Shown here: positions 11,448 to 23,100 of the stretch, piece by piece
How positions within the stretch are numbered: position 1 is the first letter of the stretch
Layout of the letters: every line of letters starts with the position of its first letter
Assembly: GCA_018697195.1 (NCBI GenBank)
Contig: CM031858.1
Span: 126,439,221 to 126,503,220, forward strand
Direction of reading: 5' to 3'
Length of the DNA stretch: 64,000 nt
Source: Certhia americana
Taxonomy: Eukaryota > Chordata > Aves > Passeriformes > Certhiidae
The notes under the pieces: generated by a model
The model's database searches: none
Told to the model about the DNA's origin: nothing
What the model saw: only the letters and a program-made list of their open reading frames with translations
Made by a program: the position numbers and the translations under genes

Positions 11448-12030
11448 TGTATCCCCAGTCATCTGTTCTGTTTAGGTTGGATATGTTCTTCAAGACTGGC
11501 TCAGGAAAGTTTTGTTTTGGTTTTGTTATCAGTTTGCTGATAATAGTTGGAGGGACACAGATGCATAGTGCTGCTTTTGCTTGCTGGCTTTGCTTGCTTG
11601 CTCTTGCTTTTGCTCCACTTTGTCAGTTAGTTTAGCTAGGCAGTCCGAATTTTCTCCGGACTGTTTTTTTCTTTCCCCTTTTGTGGAACCGTTCAAACCT
11701 GCTCAGGAATGGGACCTGGGAAACACCAAGAGTCTGTACTTTGTGGCCTGCAGGAGCCCTTCCCCAGCATCAGAGGGACCGACAACAGAGCAACCACTCC
11801 CCAGAGAGACTTTCTGAATTTGTTATCTCTTCAGAATGGTGAGAGTTTTGTCACCCAGTAGTGTTCATTTTGTGTGTTGGGGGATGCTCTGCCTGTTAAA
11901 TAAACAGGTTCTTTACATTTTTCTCCGAGGAATCCTTCCCAAACCAGTTTGGAGGGAGGGGCCGTGTGGGTTTGCTCTCTGAAGGGGCCCCTTTGGGAAG
12001 CTTCTCCCAAGCTTGCCCTAAACCAGGACA

Positions 12031-12809
12031 AGAGGTCAAGAATTGAAACTAAGAAAGTGGTTAAAAAAAAAAAAAAAAAAAAAAGAAATAGAAGTATTGA
12101 GATGTTCACTTACAGATTTAAAAAAGAAACTTGGTCTGGAGAAAGAATTACTGAAAAAAGCCATGAAGGAGGACCAGGAAGAAACCCACCATTACAAAAC
12201 AGCATTTGAAGACATGAAGAGTCAAAAAGAGGAACTTTTCAATTCTTTGGACAAGTCCAATTGGGAACTAATTAAGCTGAAAAAGGAGGTAGAACATTTC
12301 AGGGAAGAAAACAAAAAATCTTATAGCAGAGCTGTGTATGCTGCCTCAAAAGTCTGGCATGAGTAAACCTGTGGTGTTGGGCAAAGAACTTAAGGAAGAA
12401 AATGGGACTGAAAAGGAATTGGGAGAGGTTGGTTCAGAAAGTAATTCCCTTCACGGGAATTTGGAAGGAAAAGTCACTGCTTTTCAACTATTGGAGACTG
12501 ATTATTCTGGGAAAACTAAACTGAGAGAAGCAACAGAATGTGAAATCCAGAAATAAAACAGTGGAAGAGCCACTAGCAAAACCTGCAAATCTGAATGATT
12601 CCAAATCCCAAAAAGCAAAGAGATGTAGCAGAAGAGAAATCCAGGGAGCACCTCCAAAGGAAATTACAGACAGCTTTAGTATCGCATGAAGGAGCCCTGA
12701 GAAAAAATAAATGTCTAAAAGAACAGGCTTATCAGCTGATGTTAGAAAGAGAAGAACAAGAACAGACTCCGATTAGACAAGATCAAGTGCTTAAAGCCAA
12801 ATCAGAATA
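12031..12809 (+). pseudogene. GOLGB1: Captured giantin-like coiled coil, middle segment, decayed
   Basis: The coiled-coil sequence resumes after the solo LTR. Long open pieces remain: 12043-12366 and 12338-12556 (overlapping frames, so a frameshift lies near 12340), then 12595-12810. The last contains HLQRKLQTALVSHEGALRKN, which closely resembles a giantin segment of the form IQRKLQAALISRKEALKENK. This is the strongest support for GOLGB1 as the source. An A22 run at 12062-12084 probably arose by slippage within a lysine-rich codon stretch. Charged heptads dominate; there is no splice-site-flanked structure. Other long coiled coils (NUMA1, EEA1, CENPF) were considered and fit less well. Confidence 0.55.
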
Positions 12810-13094
12810 AATCAGAGCCTAGCTCTGGGACTGGTAGCATAGAAGCAGAAATATTGAGAGGTAAATTATCAGTAAAATGTGTTTCTTATTAAAATCTATG
12901 TGTTGTATATCTTTCTACCTATTAATCCTATGTGAAATATATGTTGTAATATCCATTTACCTAAACCTATCTTTATATAAATGCTGCAATTTTATAATTC
13001 AAAAAGAAAGGGGGTGTTACAAAAGGTTGGATAGAGTTAGTGATGAAGGCAGTTGTGCCAATTACAAAAGAGTGGGAATAGTCTCGCCCTCACA
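12810..13094 (+). other. AT-rich interior of the LTR element
   Basis: Between coiled-coil pieces lies an AT-rich stretch ending in a purine-rich run (CAAAAAGAAAGGGGG near 12999-13014). It is not recognisably coding and may be element-derived or a separate small insertion. Confidence 0.35.
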
Positions 13095-13310
13095 ACTATG
13101 GATGGATTTTATGAAAATGAGTGTGAAACCCCACAAGAGGAAGCGTTGAAAAGAACAAGACAAGAGGGAGAGCAGCAGCAAGTAGAGAGACGACTTCAGC
13201 AGATAGAACTGAAATTACAGAAGACAGAAGCAAAAAAAACTGAAAAAGGAACAAGTGAATTTACTAAAGCAGCAGTGAGAGCTTGAAATGAAGCAGTTCT
13301 ATTATTAAAT
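13095..13310 (+). pseudogene. Basic, glutamine-rich coiled-coil remnant
   Basis: The open piece 13053-13286 contains RRLQQIELKLQKTEAKK, a short highly charged helix, and a one-base shift near 13240 would extend it. I cannot assign it to giantin or to any other protein. It may be another part of the captured message or a second source. It lies upstream of the 3' polypurine tract in sense orientation. Confidence 0.4.
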
Positions 13311-13580
13311 ACGAAGTGTTTATTTGCTGATGAAACATGTTTGTTGTATTTGTGAATTCCAGCTATTAATCTTTGTCAATATTCTGTAGGCATAAGTATA
13401 AAAGTTAATTCCATAGGGATAAGTATAAAAACTTTAGTATGGGATATAAGTTTAGGAAATTAATCAAGGTCATGGATGCATTCCAGAGCTAATGAAATCT
13501 ACATGAAAGGTACTAGTACCATGTTAATATTTCTTCTGCAAGGGCCCTATAGAAGGATAGTAGACATGGCATTTATCTAA

Positions 13581-13599
13581 AGAGACAAAAACGGGGAAT
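13581..13599 (+). promoter_or_regulatory. Polypurine tract of the coiled-coil-bearing element
   Basis: AGAGACAAAAACGGGGAAT directly precedes the TGTAGG start of the right-hand LTR. It confirms plus-strand orientation and reverse-transcriptase-mediated origin of the whole LTR-to-LTR unit. Confidence 0.7.
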
Positions 13600-13859
13600 T
13601 GTAGGCACGGTTTGTGGTGATTGGGAATGGGGCTGCAGCTGAGCCTCATCCCTAATGGGCTACAGCTGTGGAAGAGAGGTGAGCAGTGTTGAAGGTAAAA
13701 AGACCTGGAATTCTGACGTGGATGGAACAATCACAGAAGGCTGAAGGAGTCAAACACGTCTAATGCATGTAGGATGAATGGTAAAAAAAGTTGTTCAGAA
13801 GAACAAGAAGTCAGTGGTGCTTGGAGCCATTCATGGAGTTAGTCATGTGTTCTCCCTCA
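13600..13859 (+). repeat. 3' LTR of the coiled-coil-bearing element
   Basis: This is 260 bp with TGTAGG...CCCTCA ends, clearly related to 5699-5997 but with many substitutions and a deletion of about 40 bp. It is followed by CAAAT at 13860-13864, matching the left flank. Confidence 0.75.
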
Positions 13860-13864
13860 CAAAT

Positions 13865-16800
13865 TTTTATACTCAGAGTAGCAATCACCTGAGCTGACTG
13901 GACACTAAAGTTTGACACAGCTGCTAATTTGTTCCTCTACCCTGGTATGAAAGAGGAACCTGAACTTCAGCACTTTGTCAAAGCATATAATGCACAGCAA
14001 AAAAAATTTGTCCAGACTTCTCCTATAGCAAATAGAGACCAATAGGTGCACCCTGGAGATGACTCCCCCAAAATATTTACCAGGACACATTCTTCCTTCA
14101 AATGAGTATGTCAGTTTTCACCTTTGACAACAAATGTGTTCTATCACAATGCTTTCAACTGTTACAAAGTATTTATTAAGACAAGCTTTGTTCCCCTGTG
14201 TTCACAAGGCACCTGTTTATAGGAACAGAAGAATTGTAGAAAACATTTCTTCCTGCATTTATGGACTTAGAGTTGACACTTTAACTTCTGTGGAATGTTG
14301 TCAATACTGCAAAATGAAACAGGGACTATCAGGGAAGAGAATATGAGAGGAGTGGACAGATAGTGTCAAATTGTCTGAAATTTTATCTGAATACTTCCTA
14401 ATTCTGTTTGCAGAGTTCACTGATACTGTGGGGTTGTCTGCTACTTTATGCTACACCACGTCACACTGTGAGTGCTAAATTCTGTTCTCCACTAGATAAA
14501 ACCACTTATATGGTCTTTGATATAATTGATAAAAGGAAACTAATGGGGTGTTGCATAACTGAATTAGGGGATGTAGCTGTTGAATTAACAAGCATTCACA
14601 GACATACTGCAATTTCTCTGGGAAAATGTCACGGGGGTTCCTCCTTTATTCAATAATTTGGTGCAATCTAAACTTTGAAGATCTGCATCTATAATGTAGT
14701 GAATATTTTCTGTGCTCATTATAAGAAGCTGAAGATTTGGATCTGCTGAATGAATACAGTCATGCCATGATTCCCACAAAAAAAAAAATAATGTATTTAT
14801 TAATTTAGAACTATATGTATGCTTAGGCTTAATGGAAGTATGTCACAATACGACACGAGATAAATCACATGCAGATAGCTCTTCTCAAAGAGGAGAGAGG
14901 AAGAAGAAAGTTTATTATGAAACTCCAACTTATATAACATTGCAGAAGTGAAAAGTCATTGGAAAAGAAGGTTGCCACCTCTCTAATCACACTGGTCAAT
15001 ACAAAGGTCCATCGATTCTTGCTTCCTTTAGAAAAGAATGTAAACAATTGTTGTTTACAGAGATGTGCGTGTGTGTGTGTGATCTGACTCCAGGAATTCG
15101 AAAACATCAGAAGGCTAGAAGGAAACATGCAAAAATGAGGGTGACGGAAGTATGTGCTTATGCAGGTGTCTTTGTTCAGTTGTACTTTACAGATGGTCAG
15201 AAGTTTTCCTAACTTTCTCTAAAATTTGCCTTTAGTTTCACAATAGTTTATAATATCTGTGTTTGTAAATTTGTTAAGGTTTGGCTTCTTACATTCCTTT
15301 TAAATTCTTCTCCCTTTACAACAAGAGAACAACAATTTTTTTGCTTGGTGGGGTTTGGATTTACATATTTCTTTTTTTTCCAAATTTTTCTACGTAATTT
15401 TTTTCTGTATACAACAATAGAAGAAGAAGTTATTTTACACTTTATTACACTGGGTGACATATCTTCCAAGATCCAGTGGTCAGCAGTATTTTCAGCAAAT
15501 TGTATGTCACACTTGACTGCAGTTAACAAGAAATTGTAAAATAAGTAACTACAGAGTACAACAAGTTTAACTATTAATACACTGGCAAACTTTCTTTTCT
15601 GTAAACATCAGTCATAAACAGGTCGTGATTGTACATATTACACAAGCCTGAGTATTTGCCAAATACTTTCTACAAATGACGTACTGTTTCATTAGCATTT
15701 GTTCTGCGTGTCTATGAAGGATCATCTAGGACAGACTATATTACTTCTATTTCCAAATTTGAAAAATGTTTTAAAAGGCAAACAAAATTCAGTGCTCATT
15801 CTTGTTCTTTAGCATGTAGAATGTTTTCAAACAGAGAATATATTGTGCATTAAAAAATCCCTCCCTTTGGAAGTTTATTTCTGGGCCCATTTCACATAGC
15901 ACTTCTCATGTCATCTTACTCAGTGCAGAACCCTGCCAGTAAAATTTTAAATAACAATAGATTAAGTTCAATGAGGTAGTAAATATGAAAGAATTTATTA
16001 ATATCTCTTGTATTTCAAATAGCAACATTCTGTTTGTCAAAGTGCCGAGTATAATGATTTGCTTTCGAAAAGGCAAACTAGAACTCTATGTAGAGCTCTT
16101 TATTAAAACCACTGCCAATTACTAATTTCTTCAGTATGTCCCTTAACTGTAAGGAACATTTCTGGTTTGAGTGTTTCAAGGCACACTGGGCAAAAAGCAG
16201 CTTTACACATCACTATGCTATCAAATATACCTCATAGAAATGTTTTTAAAATAGCACAAAAAATCTTGTGGTATTTTGGAAATATTTTGGCCTGATATTT
16301 TGATGAATAACCCATGTCCAATTTAAAGAAATTACACAACTGTTTGGTAGTTGGCAATGATGAAAAATAGTTTCACTGTAGTTTCACTATAAAACTGGCC
16401 CAAGACTGTAATGTCCTCAGCCTTCACTGAAATAATTTAATCTGTCATTTCAAAATGTCAATGCTTGGGGTTTCCCAAACATTTTTGCCAAGGCCGTTTT
16501 CTCTTTAAGGATAATCATTAGTTTGAAATACACTTTAAATACAGGTTATAAAAGTTTTTCAAGTTCTGAACATATATGAAGAACTTGTAAATTTATTTTT
16601 CCTTCAAGGTAAGTGTGCTGCATCATGGAGATTAAATACAGTTAAATTGTTACGGTTCTTAGTTCATTGCTTTGCCTTCTCTAAATTATCACATCTATGG
16701 GTAATCTTTAGAAATGAGTTAGCACAAAGGGTAAGAAATCTGAGGCCACTGAAATCCATTTTAAAAGATCACCTCTTACTATTTTCAATTTTATCACCAC

Positions 16801-16997
16801 ATCTTAATGATCCATAAAATGATAAAGAAATGGACGACTCAAATCACACAAATGCACATGAACAATCTCCACCTGTCAAGGACAAAGGAAGTTCTTTTTT
16901 GTACTGAATATAAAAGTGATCACCAGATAAAATTCTTGAATCAAAATGCCTGTGGCAGGAAAGTTCAAGTGCAAACCGTCATGAGGCACTCAGAACT
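13865..16997. other. AT-rich DNA, no gene recognised
   Basis: Short open frames only. An 82-codon frame at 14408-14656 follows a good acceptor-like TTCTGTTTGCAG (14401-14413), but no matching protein family or partner exon was recognised. A short GT microsatellite lies at about 15065-15082. Confidence 0.4.
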
Positions 16998-17165
16998 GAT
17001 AGCCCAGAGAAGTTGTGGGTGTTCCATCCCCGAAAATGTTTAAGGCCAGGCTGGATGGGGCTTTGAGAAACCTGGTCCAATCAAAGCTGCTACTGCCCAC
17101 AGCAGCAAGTTTGGAACCAAATGATCTTTTAAGTTCCTTTTGAAACAAAATCATTCTATGATTTT
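16998..17165 (+). mobile_element. CR1 LINE 3' end
   Basis: It contains the CR1 3'-terminal phrasing GGCCAGGCTGGATGGGGCTTTGAG, then ACCTGGTC, then TTGGAACCAAATGATCTTT, and closes with CATTCTATGATTTTATGA. It is a short 5'-truncated copy on the plus strand. Confidence 0.8.
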
Positions 17166-20100
17166 ATGAGATCTTCGAGCTGAAGACATGCACATGGCTA
17201 GCAGACAGTGAAGTATTTGGTCATGTTGATGCCACAGTGTGCAGATTGGTTTTTCTGTAGATAAGTCTTGTTCTGTAGAAGCTCTTACTGGTTGTGGGCT
17301 CTGAATAAGGATGAAAGGGAGCAAGACCTTCCCTGCCTGGAATAGCACATTTCTGGAGACACTAGCTCAAATTCACAGTCACACACTGGGTGAGCTCTGC
17401 TCCCCTTAGGATCTGTGCAACTTCATCAGTGGTCAGCCTCATGCACACTGTGCAACCCAGTCTCAGGAGCTGTACATACAACTCAGCATCAAAGTTAGAA
17501 ATACAATTTCTAGAATATAATTCCTTTCTTTATAAAGCTTCTTCTAACCACACTAATTCCCGTGACATGAGCAACTCTAAGCAGAAAACTGGACGATCTG
17601 TTTCTCACCTTTTATACACCTGCTCTGCAATCATCTCCTTGGTTAAAAGTGCACCACAGAGTAGAATCTGGGATTCTTTTGATAAAATTTAATTCCTGGC
17701 CTTCACATGGGCATCAAGTATAGAAAGTCCTGCTTAGCTGTTCATGTTGCATGGGATGGCATGAGAGAAGCTAAGATAAGGGAGATACTGTTTTGACTAA
17801 TAAAACAGTTTTCATGAAGCTTTGAGTGAAAGCAATAACATAAAAATTGCTGTATTAAACCAACAAAAGTCTTGTTTCAGTATTTTATATTACAGATAAT
17901 GAAGCATTCAGCTGGAGCCATGACAATCAAAATCGTATTGGATGGAGACCCTAAAAGAATTATCTCTGAAAGAATGAACTGGTTTTCTTTGTGAAAATCA
18001 CAGTGAGGTTTACTTTTGAGTACTTATAAGCCTTTTTTTTCAACAGAACTTTATTTTAGTAATTAGTGCCAAAAGCATCTATCAGTTGTTTAATTTTTCT
18101 GTTTAATTTAAACTTTTGAAACTGTTGTTCAAACACGCACTTGTGTTATTTGTAACAGAATATAATAAAATTAATTCATAAAATACAAGATAATGAGACA
18201 AACATCTTGCCCCAAGATGACCTCTTAAAAAGAAACACTGATACTTCTGAACTCTTCTTTCACTTAGCAGTAGCTAAAGCTTTCAGGAGAAGTCTTATTT
18301 TGTTAAAAACTAGTAGCATAATGCCTCAGGCCTGGATTCTAGTCTGGTTTATTCACAAAAGTATTTAATCTATGTTTACTTGAGAAACAGAGTAAAACAC
18401 ACACGAGGCATATGTGGGGCAAAATCCTGAAAGAGAAGTTGCCTCATTAATTACTGTCATTTACAAACCTACAAGGTTTTAAGAAAAGTGTGAAACTTTT
18501 ATTAAATATTAAAATACCTATATTCTGATTTATAAACAGTAATATATACACTAGTCTATTTATCACATAGTATACAATATGGTTATATAATATCAGGTTA
18601 TCAATGCTTTTAAAAATTTAACAGCAAATTTCAGTAAAAATATATGGGAAATTAAGAGAATGCAAGATGGTGCTTTTGCTTTTAGAGTCATGTTAGCTGT
18701 TTACAATTAATATAGTTGAGAAGTTATTCAGTGGTTTGTAGGCTTCTACAGGAAACTGAGACTTTCTAAAATTGCTTCTGCCACAGTAAATTATGTATTG
18801 GATATTTCCTCCCTTCATGAAAGGATATTTATCCGAATGAAGAATCCTCCTGCATCCAAGGCAATAAAGTAGAAAATGCACCTAAAGTTAGAGCTGAATG
18901 CCGTATCAAAATTTGAATGCAAAAAGAGTTCTTGTGATTAGGTAATTTCACAAGTCATGTCTCCTACTGTTATCACGTACCCTAAAACAGTGCAGTGTAT
19001 TTATCCCGATGCCTACCCAGTTTGTGAAACCATACAGCACTAACTAATGCACGTGTTCTCTGTGTCCCTGGGGCTGAGGCTTCTGTCTCTGGCACAGGAC
19101 AGCACGAGAACAGGGCCTGATGCTCAACCAGGGTCTGGCCTTGATTCTGAGTCAGGACTGGACCAGTATGTCCCCTTGCATCTAAGCCTCTCAAACTACC
19201 TTATGGTAATACTGGCACGTTTGCCATTTATTACTGTCATAAGAGCCAGGGAGAATTCAGAGTCTTGGTGTACTTGTGACAAAGCCCTTACTGGACACAA
19301 TGATGAGCTGCACAGCAATAGGATTCATGCCTGGCACACTGTTTCCTGGCGCACTACTGCTGGGATCAGCTTTTTCTGCCAGTTCTGACTGCAGATACAA
19401 GTATCTTATCTAAATCAATAAAAGGGAGTTCACTAGAAATAAAACATGGGAGAGGGAATTTTGCAGTTTCTTCCAGAAAGGCTGAAAAATTCCATTATTT
19501 TTCTTATGAAGAGTTCTGTTTCCTTGATAAAGCCAAATGTTGTTCTGACTTTTTTGAGTACTCTTGAAACAAAAAGTCAATTCTTGGCAAAATGAGTCCT
19601 TAAATGGCAAAGATAAAACCAAGTTTCAGAAGAAGAGGAGACAAACGGAAGTACCCCAAAGTGAACATGAAGTTGGTCTTTTTTTACCAAGGAGTAAATG
19701 AAGTTAAAATTTTGAAGAGGTCAGCTAAGGCTGAGAGCATGCATGCCCAGAGGGCTGAACTTGGTCTGCAAAAATACTGCACACAGAGCAGGATTAGAAG
19801 CAAAGGCTGCATAAAGCCTTTGCAAAATGAGTTCATGAAAAATATAACAGTACTAAACACAGACCCTGTCAGTGATTGGGAGGTTTGCCATTTATTGTAA
19901 AAGCTGATTACACTTCATTATTTCTTCTTTATCAATTGATGTGGCATACTTCTCAGCCATGAATGCCTGGCTAGATAGGAGTGAAGCCTGATAAACAAAA
20001 CTACAATTCTCCCATACATCGACAGGGTGTAGAGGATCTTTGAAAGCTGTTAAACAGCATTAGTCAGAGATAATAAATAGGAATCTTCCTCAGTGTTCAT

Positions 20101-23100
20101 TAATAACAAGGGAATGAGAATAGTGCTAGCTTTTTCAGAGATGGAAATATAAATGAGAGGAAGCAAACTACCTTAAAATGCAACATCTCTTGCGAGATTC
20201 CAGATCATCTATGGTATAAGAAGAAAAATGCCATGGCATATTTTCACTGCATATTTGTTAGCCCACTTCATGCACTTCAGTGAATGTTTCATGAATTAAT
20301 GGCAAATATTCCACACAGCTATTTAGATAATGCAAAACAAGAAGTAATTATTTAGCTGGCAATTTTTTTGGCAGATATTTTTTGTAGTTTATAGCAACGA
20401 ATGAGAAAAATGCATTTTCAATTTAAAAGGGAAAGAGGGTGTCATAAAACACAGGATCCTTAACAAAGGTTTCAGGAGATTGAATGTGAGTGAAGAACTC
20501 TACTATAAAGTGCTAAAATTTAAAAAAAAAAATTAAAAAGTAACACTTAAAAAACCCTCACAACCTCAACTTATTAAGGCTGTTCCTGATATGATTTTCT
20601 GCCATTTCCTCTTTGTTCCTCCACTGAGAAATCTGAAAATAATAAAAACAAAGAAACCATTATCTCAGAAGCAAATTTTAGAAAAGAACGTTTATGTTAT
20701 CCTACCAAAGTAAATTCAACTCTTAATGAAAGTACCTTTCAGCAGAAAGATACAATTTTGTACTTTCACAGGGGAGTCATTCTCCTTCTAAAAGGTGAAG
20801 GCAAAATGTATATCTGAAAGATGGCTCCTATGTCTGAAAGCTTCGTTGACATTTTATCACCTTGATAAAAGGAATTAACTCCTCATTTCAGATCCTTCCT
20901 CATTTACACACTCAGAATAGCACGGTAACAAAACCTTGATCACTAAGAATATACCACACATCTTTCAGACCACTTTTTCAGCATAAAATTATAATTCACA
21001 GCTGTGACATCAGATAGTAGAAGAGAAGTATATCCTGGTTACAAGCCTGAATTTGCTTTTTAGTGTAGAGCATAGCTTAAATGAATTTTTCTATTTGTAA
21101 ATTATTTCTGCTAGAGAAAATACAATTATTATTTAGTATATTTTGCCTACAGCCACTACTGTGGCTATGTAAATCCTTCCCAGGTCCTTTAAGTCCTGGC
21201 CTCAGAGCTAAAACATCCTGTGGCAGGTTGTGAGTAGTGAGATCGAGAGGACACTTAAAGCTTGTGTGACGCCAGTATGGGTACAACTTAGGAGGAAACT
21301 TACAAAATCTTGAAACTGAGACCAAGCTTTGGCAAATTCCCAAGAGCCAATCCCTAAATGGTTGGCACCATGTGCCTCCATCTCCACATCAAACACAAAC
21401 AGGCATCTTCAAGGCACATATTTAGTCTAAGCCAAATACCTGGTCTGTCTTTGTCATTTATCCCGCAGGTTCTCTGAAGGTGCTTATCCCTTACTACCAT
21501 TCAAATAAGACATACCTCCCAAAACATATCTCACACTGGCCCAGGGACCTGTGCCATGTAAGAGTTATGGGTGAAACAAATGCCACCACACACAGAGGTG
21601 TGTGATAGGCATGTGACTGTAGTAGTTTGTCTGACTGAGTCACTCATTGCTCAGAAAATTACAAGACAAAATAATACAAAATAAGACAAACTAAGAAACA
21701 AACAAAAAAAATTGTCTCAGGATCCATTAGCAAGAGAAGCTTGACATACACATAGCAAAAAAAATCTTACAAAAAAAAGCGATGGAAAATCCTAGGTGCT
21801 TGTCTTAAATAGGTGACAAAATGTATTAAATTATTTTAATAATTTAGGCAAGATATTTCAGTCATCTCTGCTACCATACAAATTCCATAAACAAGAATGC
21901 AAATAACCAGGGACTACTGCATGGCTGTTACATTAGCAGCACAGCTGGATGCAACAACAAAGTCCTCATAAATGTGAGGAATTGTTGTTGTTATGCTATG
22001 ATACATAAGAGTTTAAAGTAGCATTCATTGTCCTGATTAAGGATTAACAAGGTAAAGTGTTTAATTGGTATTTTAACTGGATAGCAAGGAAATAAATTCT
22101 GCATTTTGGAGTTTAATGGATTCTGTGGATCATGACAGCACAGTTCTTTGTCTAATTTAAAATTAAATAGTTAAATTCCATTTATTTAAGAATATATTGG
22201 TATTGACTTAGGGAAATGGGGGAACCTGATAAAAGTTTATTTTGATTCCTAAGCTTTATTTCTGTGTCAACAATTTTTCTGCTTCTTAGACAGTAAATCT
22301 GGTGTAACTAATCTTTGAAGTTTAACAACTTTTCAAGTTTGGCTCAAAAAGTTAATGATGCTGATATAACTTCATGAACTGGTGTCCTCTTAAGAACCCT
22401 AAAAGATTTCTTTATCTCTCAACACAACATCTCCTCTCAATGCAACAAAATTTTTGTTCAAAGAATTTCAAGCATTTCCTTCTTCTGCCTATGATAGAAG
22501 TTTATCCTTTTCCACAGCCTTCTCTTGTTCCACTTGTATATTTTTTTGAAATAAGTTTTTTTTCTTCTTTTTCTATAATTTCCTTTTAATTTAGGTGTTT
22601 CATTTGGCCTTATGTAACAAAACAAACCAAAAAAAAGCCCTTCTCAGACCTTGCCCACCTCTAGCTGGACGCCTGACTTCTCCTGGCTTCATTGTTCAGT
22701 CTCTGCTAATTTTGTCCTGTTCCATAGCTCAGTTTAGTTCAGAAAGTGTCCAACAGGTTTGTTTGTCTAACAGTCCTACACTGTTTCTGTCAGCAAACTT
22801 TGCTCGTTACATTGGGATGAGACATGAAAGAATTTCTGGTTACATGACTGGAAAATCGGTGCCAAACTGATTACCAAGGAGCAGTTTTAGTAACAGCAGC
22901 ATAAAAATTTCCCTAATTTCAACAATAATTCATACTTTGGATGAATCTGTACTTTGTATGAATTAATACTCTTTGCAGAGCTTATAAAATCATCACAATC
23001 TGAATTTAGTTTTGGTAAAATGTGTTCACTATGGAGATCCAGGAAAAAGCTCTCCAACACTAAACAGAAATAAAAAAAACAAAACCAGAAGACAGACAGC

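Larger units (their letters stand above)
7894..12030 (+). mobile_element. Solo LTR (middle layer), split by an ERVK-like provirus
   Basis: A short left piece (about 7894-7924, starting TGCCCTGGGGTGACG) and a right piece (about 11448-12030) join into one LTR-like sequence once the provirus at 7925-11447 is removed. The shared join is TGTATC. The right piece carries AATAAACAGG at about 11899, a plausible polyadenylation signal on the plus strand, and ends near CCAGGACA. The start resembles ERVL-class LTRs of songbirds. The coiled-coil sequence stops at its left edge and resumes at its right edge, so it was inserted into the captured sequence. Edges are uncertain by about 10 bases and no clean target duplication was found. 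Confidence 0.55.
5699..13859 (+). mobile_element. LTR element carrying a captured coiled-coil sequence (oldest layer of a nest)
   Basis: Two related direct repeats (5699-5997 and 13600-13859) both start TGTAGG and end CCCTCA. They are flanked by the same 5 bases, CAAAT (5694-5698 and 13860-13864). Two bases after the left repeat is a primer-site-like sequence, and the right repeat is preceded by a purine tract. These are the marks of one integrated LTR element on the plus strand. Instead of recognisable gag, pol or env, the interior contains a decayed intronless coiled-coil coding sequence (about 6720-7890, 12031-12809, 13095-13310). The interior is split by a later solo LTR and an ERVK-like provirus. 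The two LTRs differ strongly, including an indel of about 40 bases, so the insertion is old. It cannot move by itself. Confidence 0.75.

Noticed and set aside
6720..13310. Other sources for the captured coiled coil (NUMA1, EEA1, CENPF)
   Set aside because: None gave the KLQTALVS...ALRKNK motif from memory as well as giantin does; a database search would decide.
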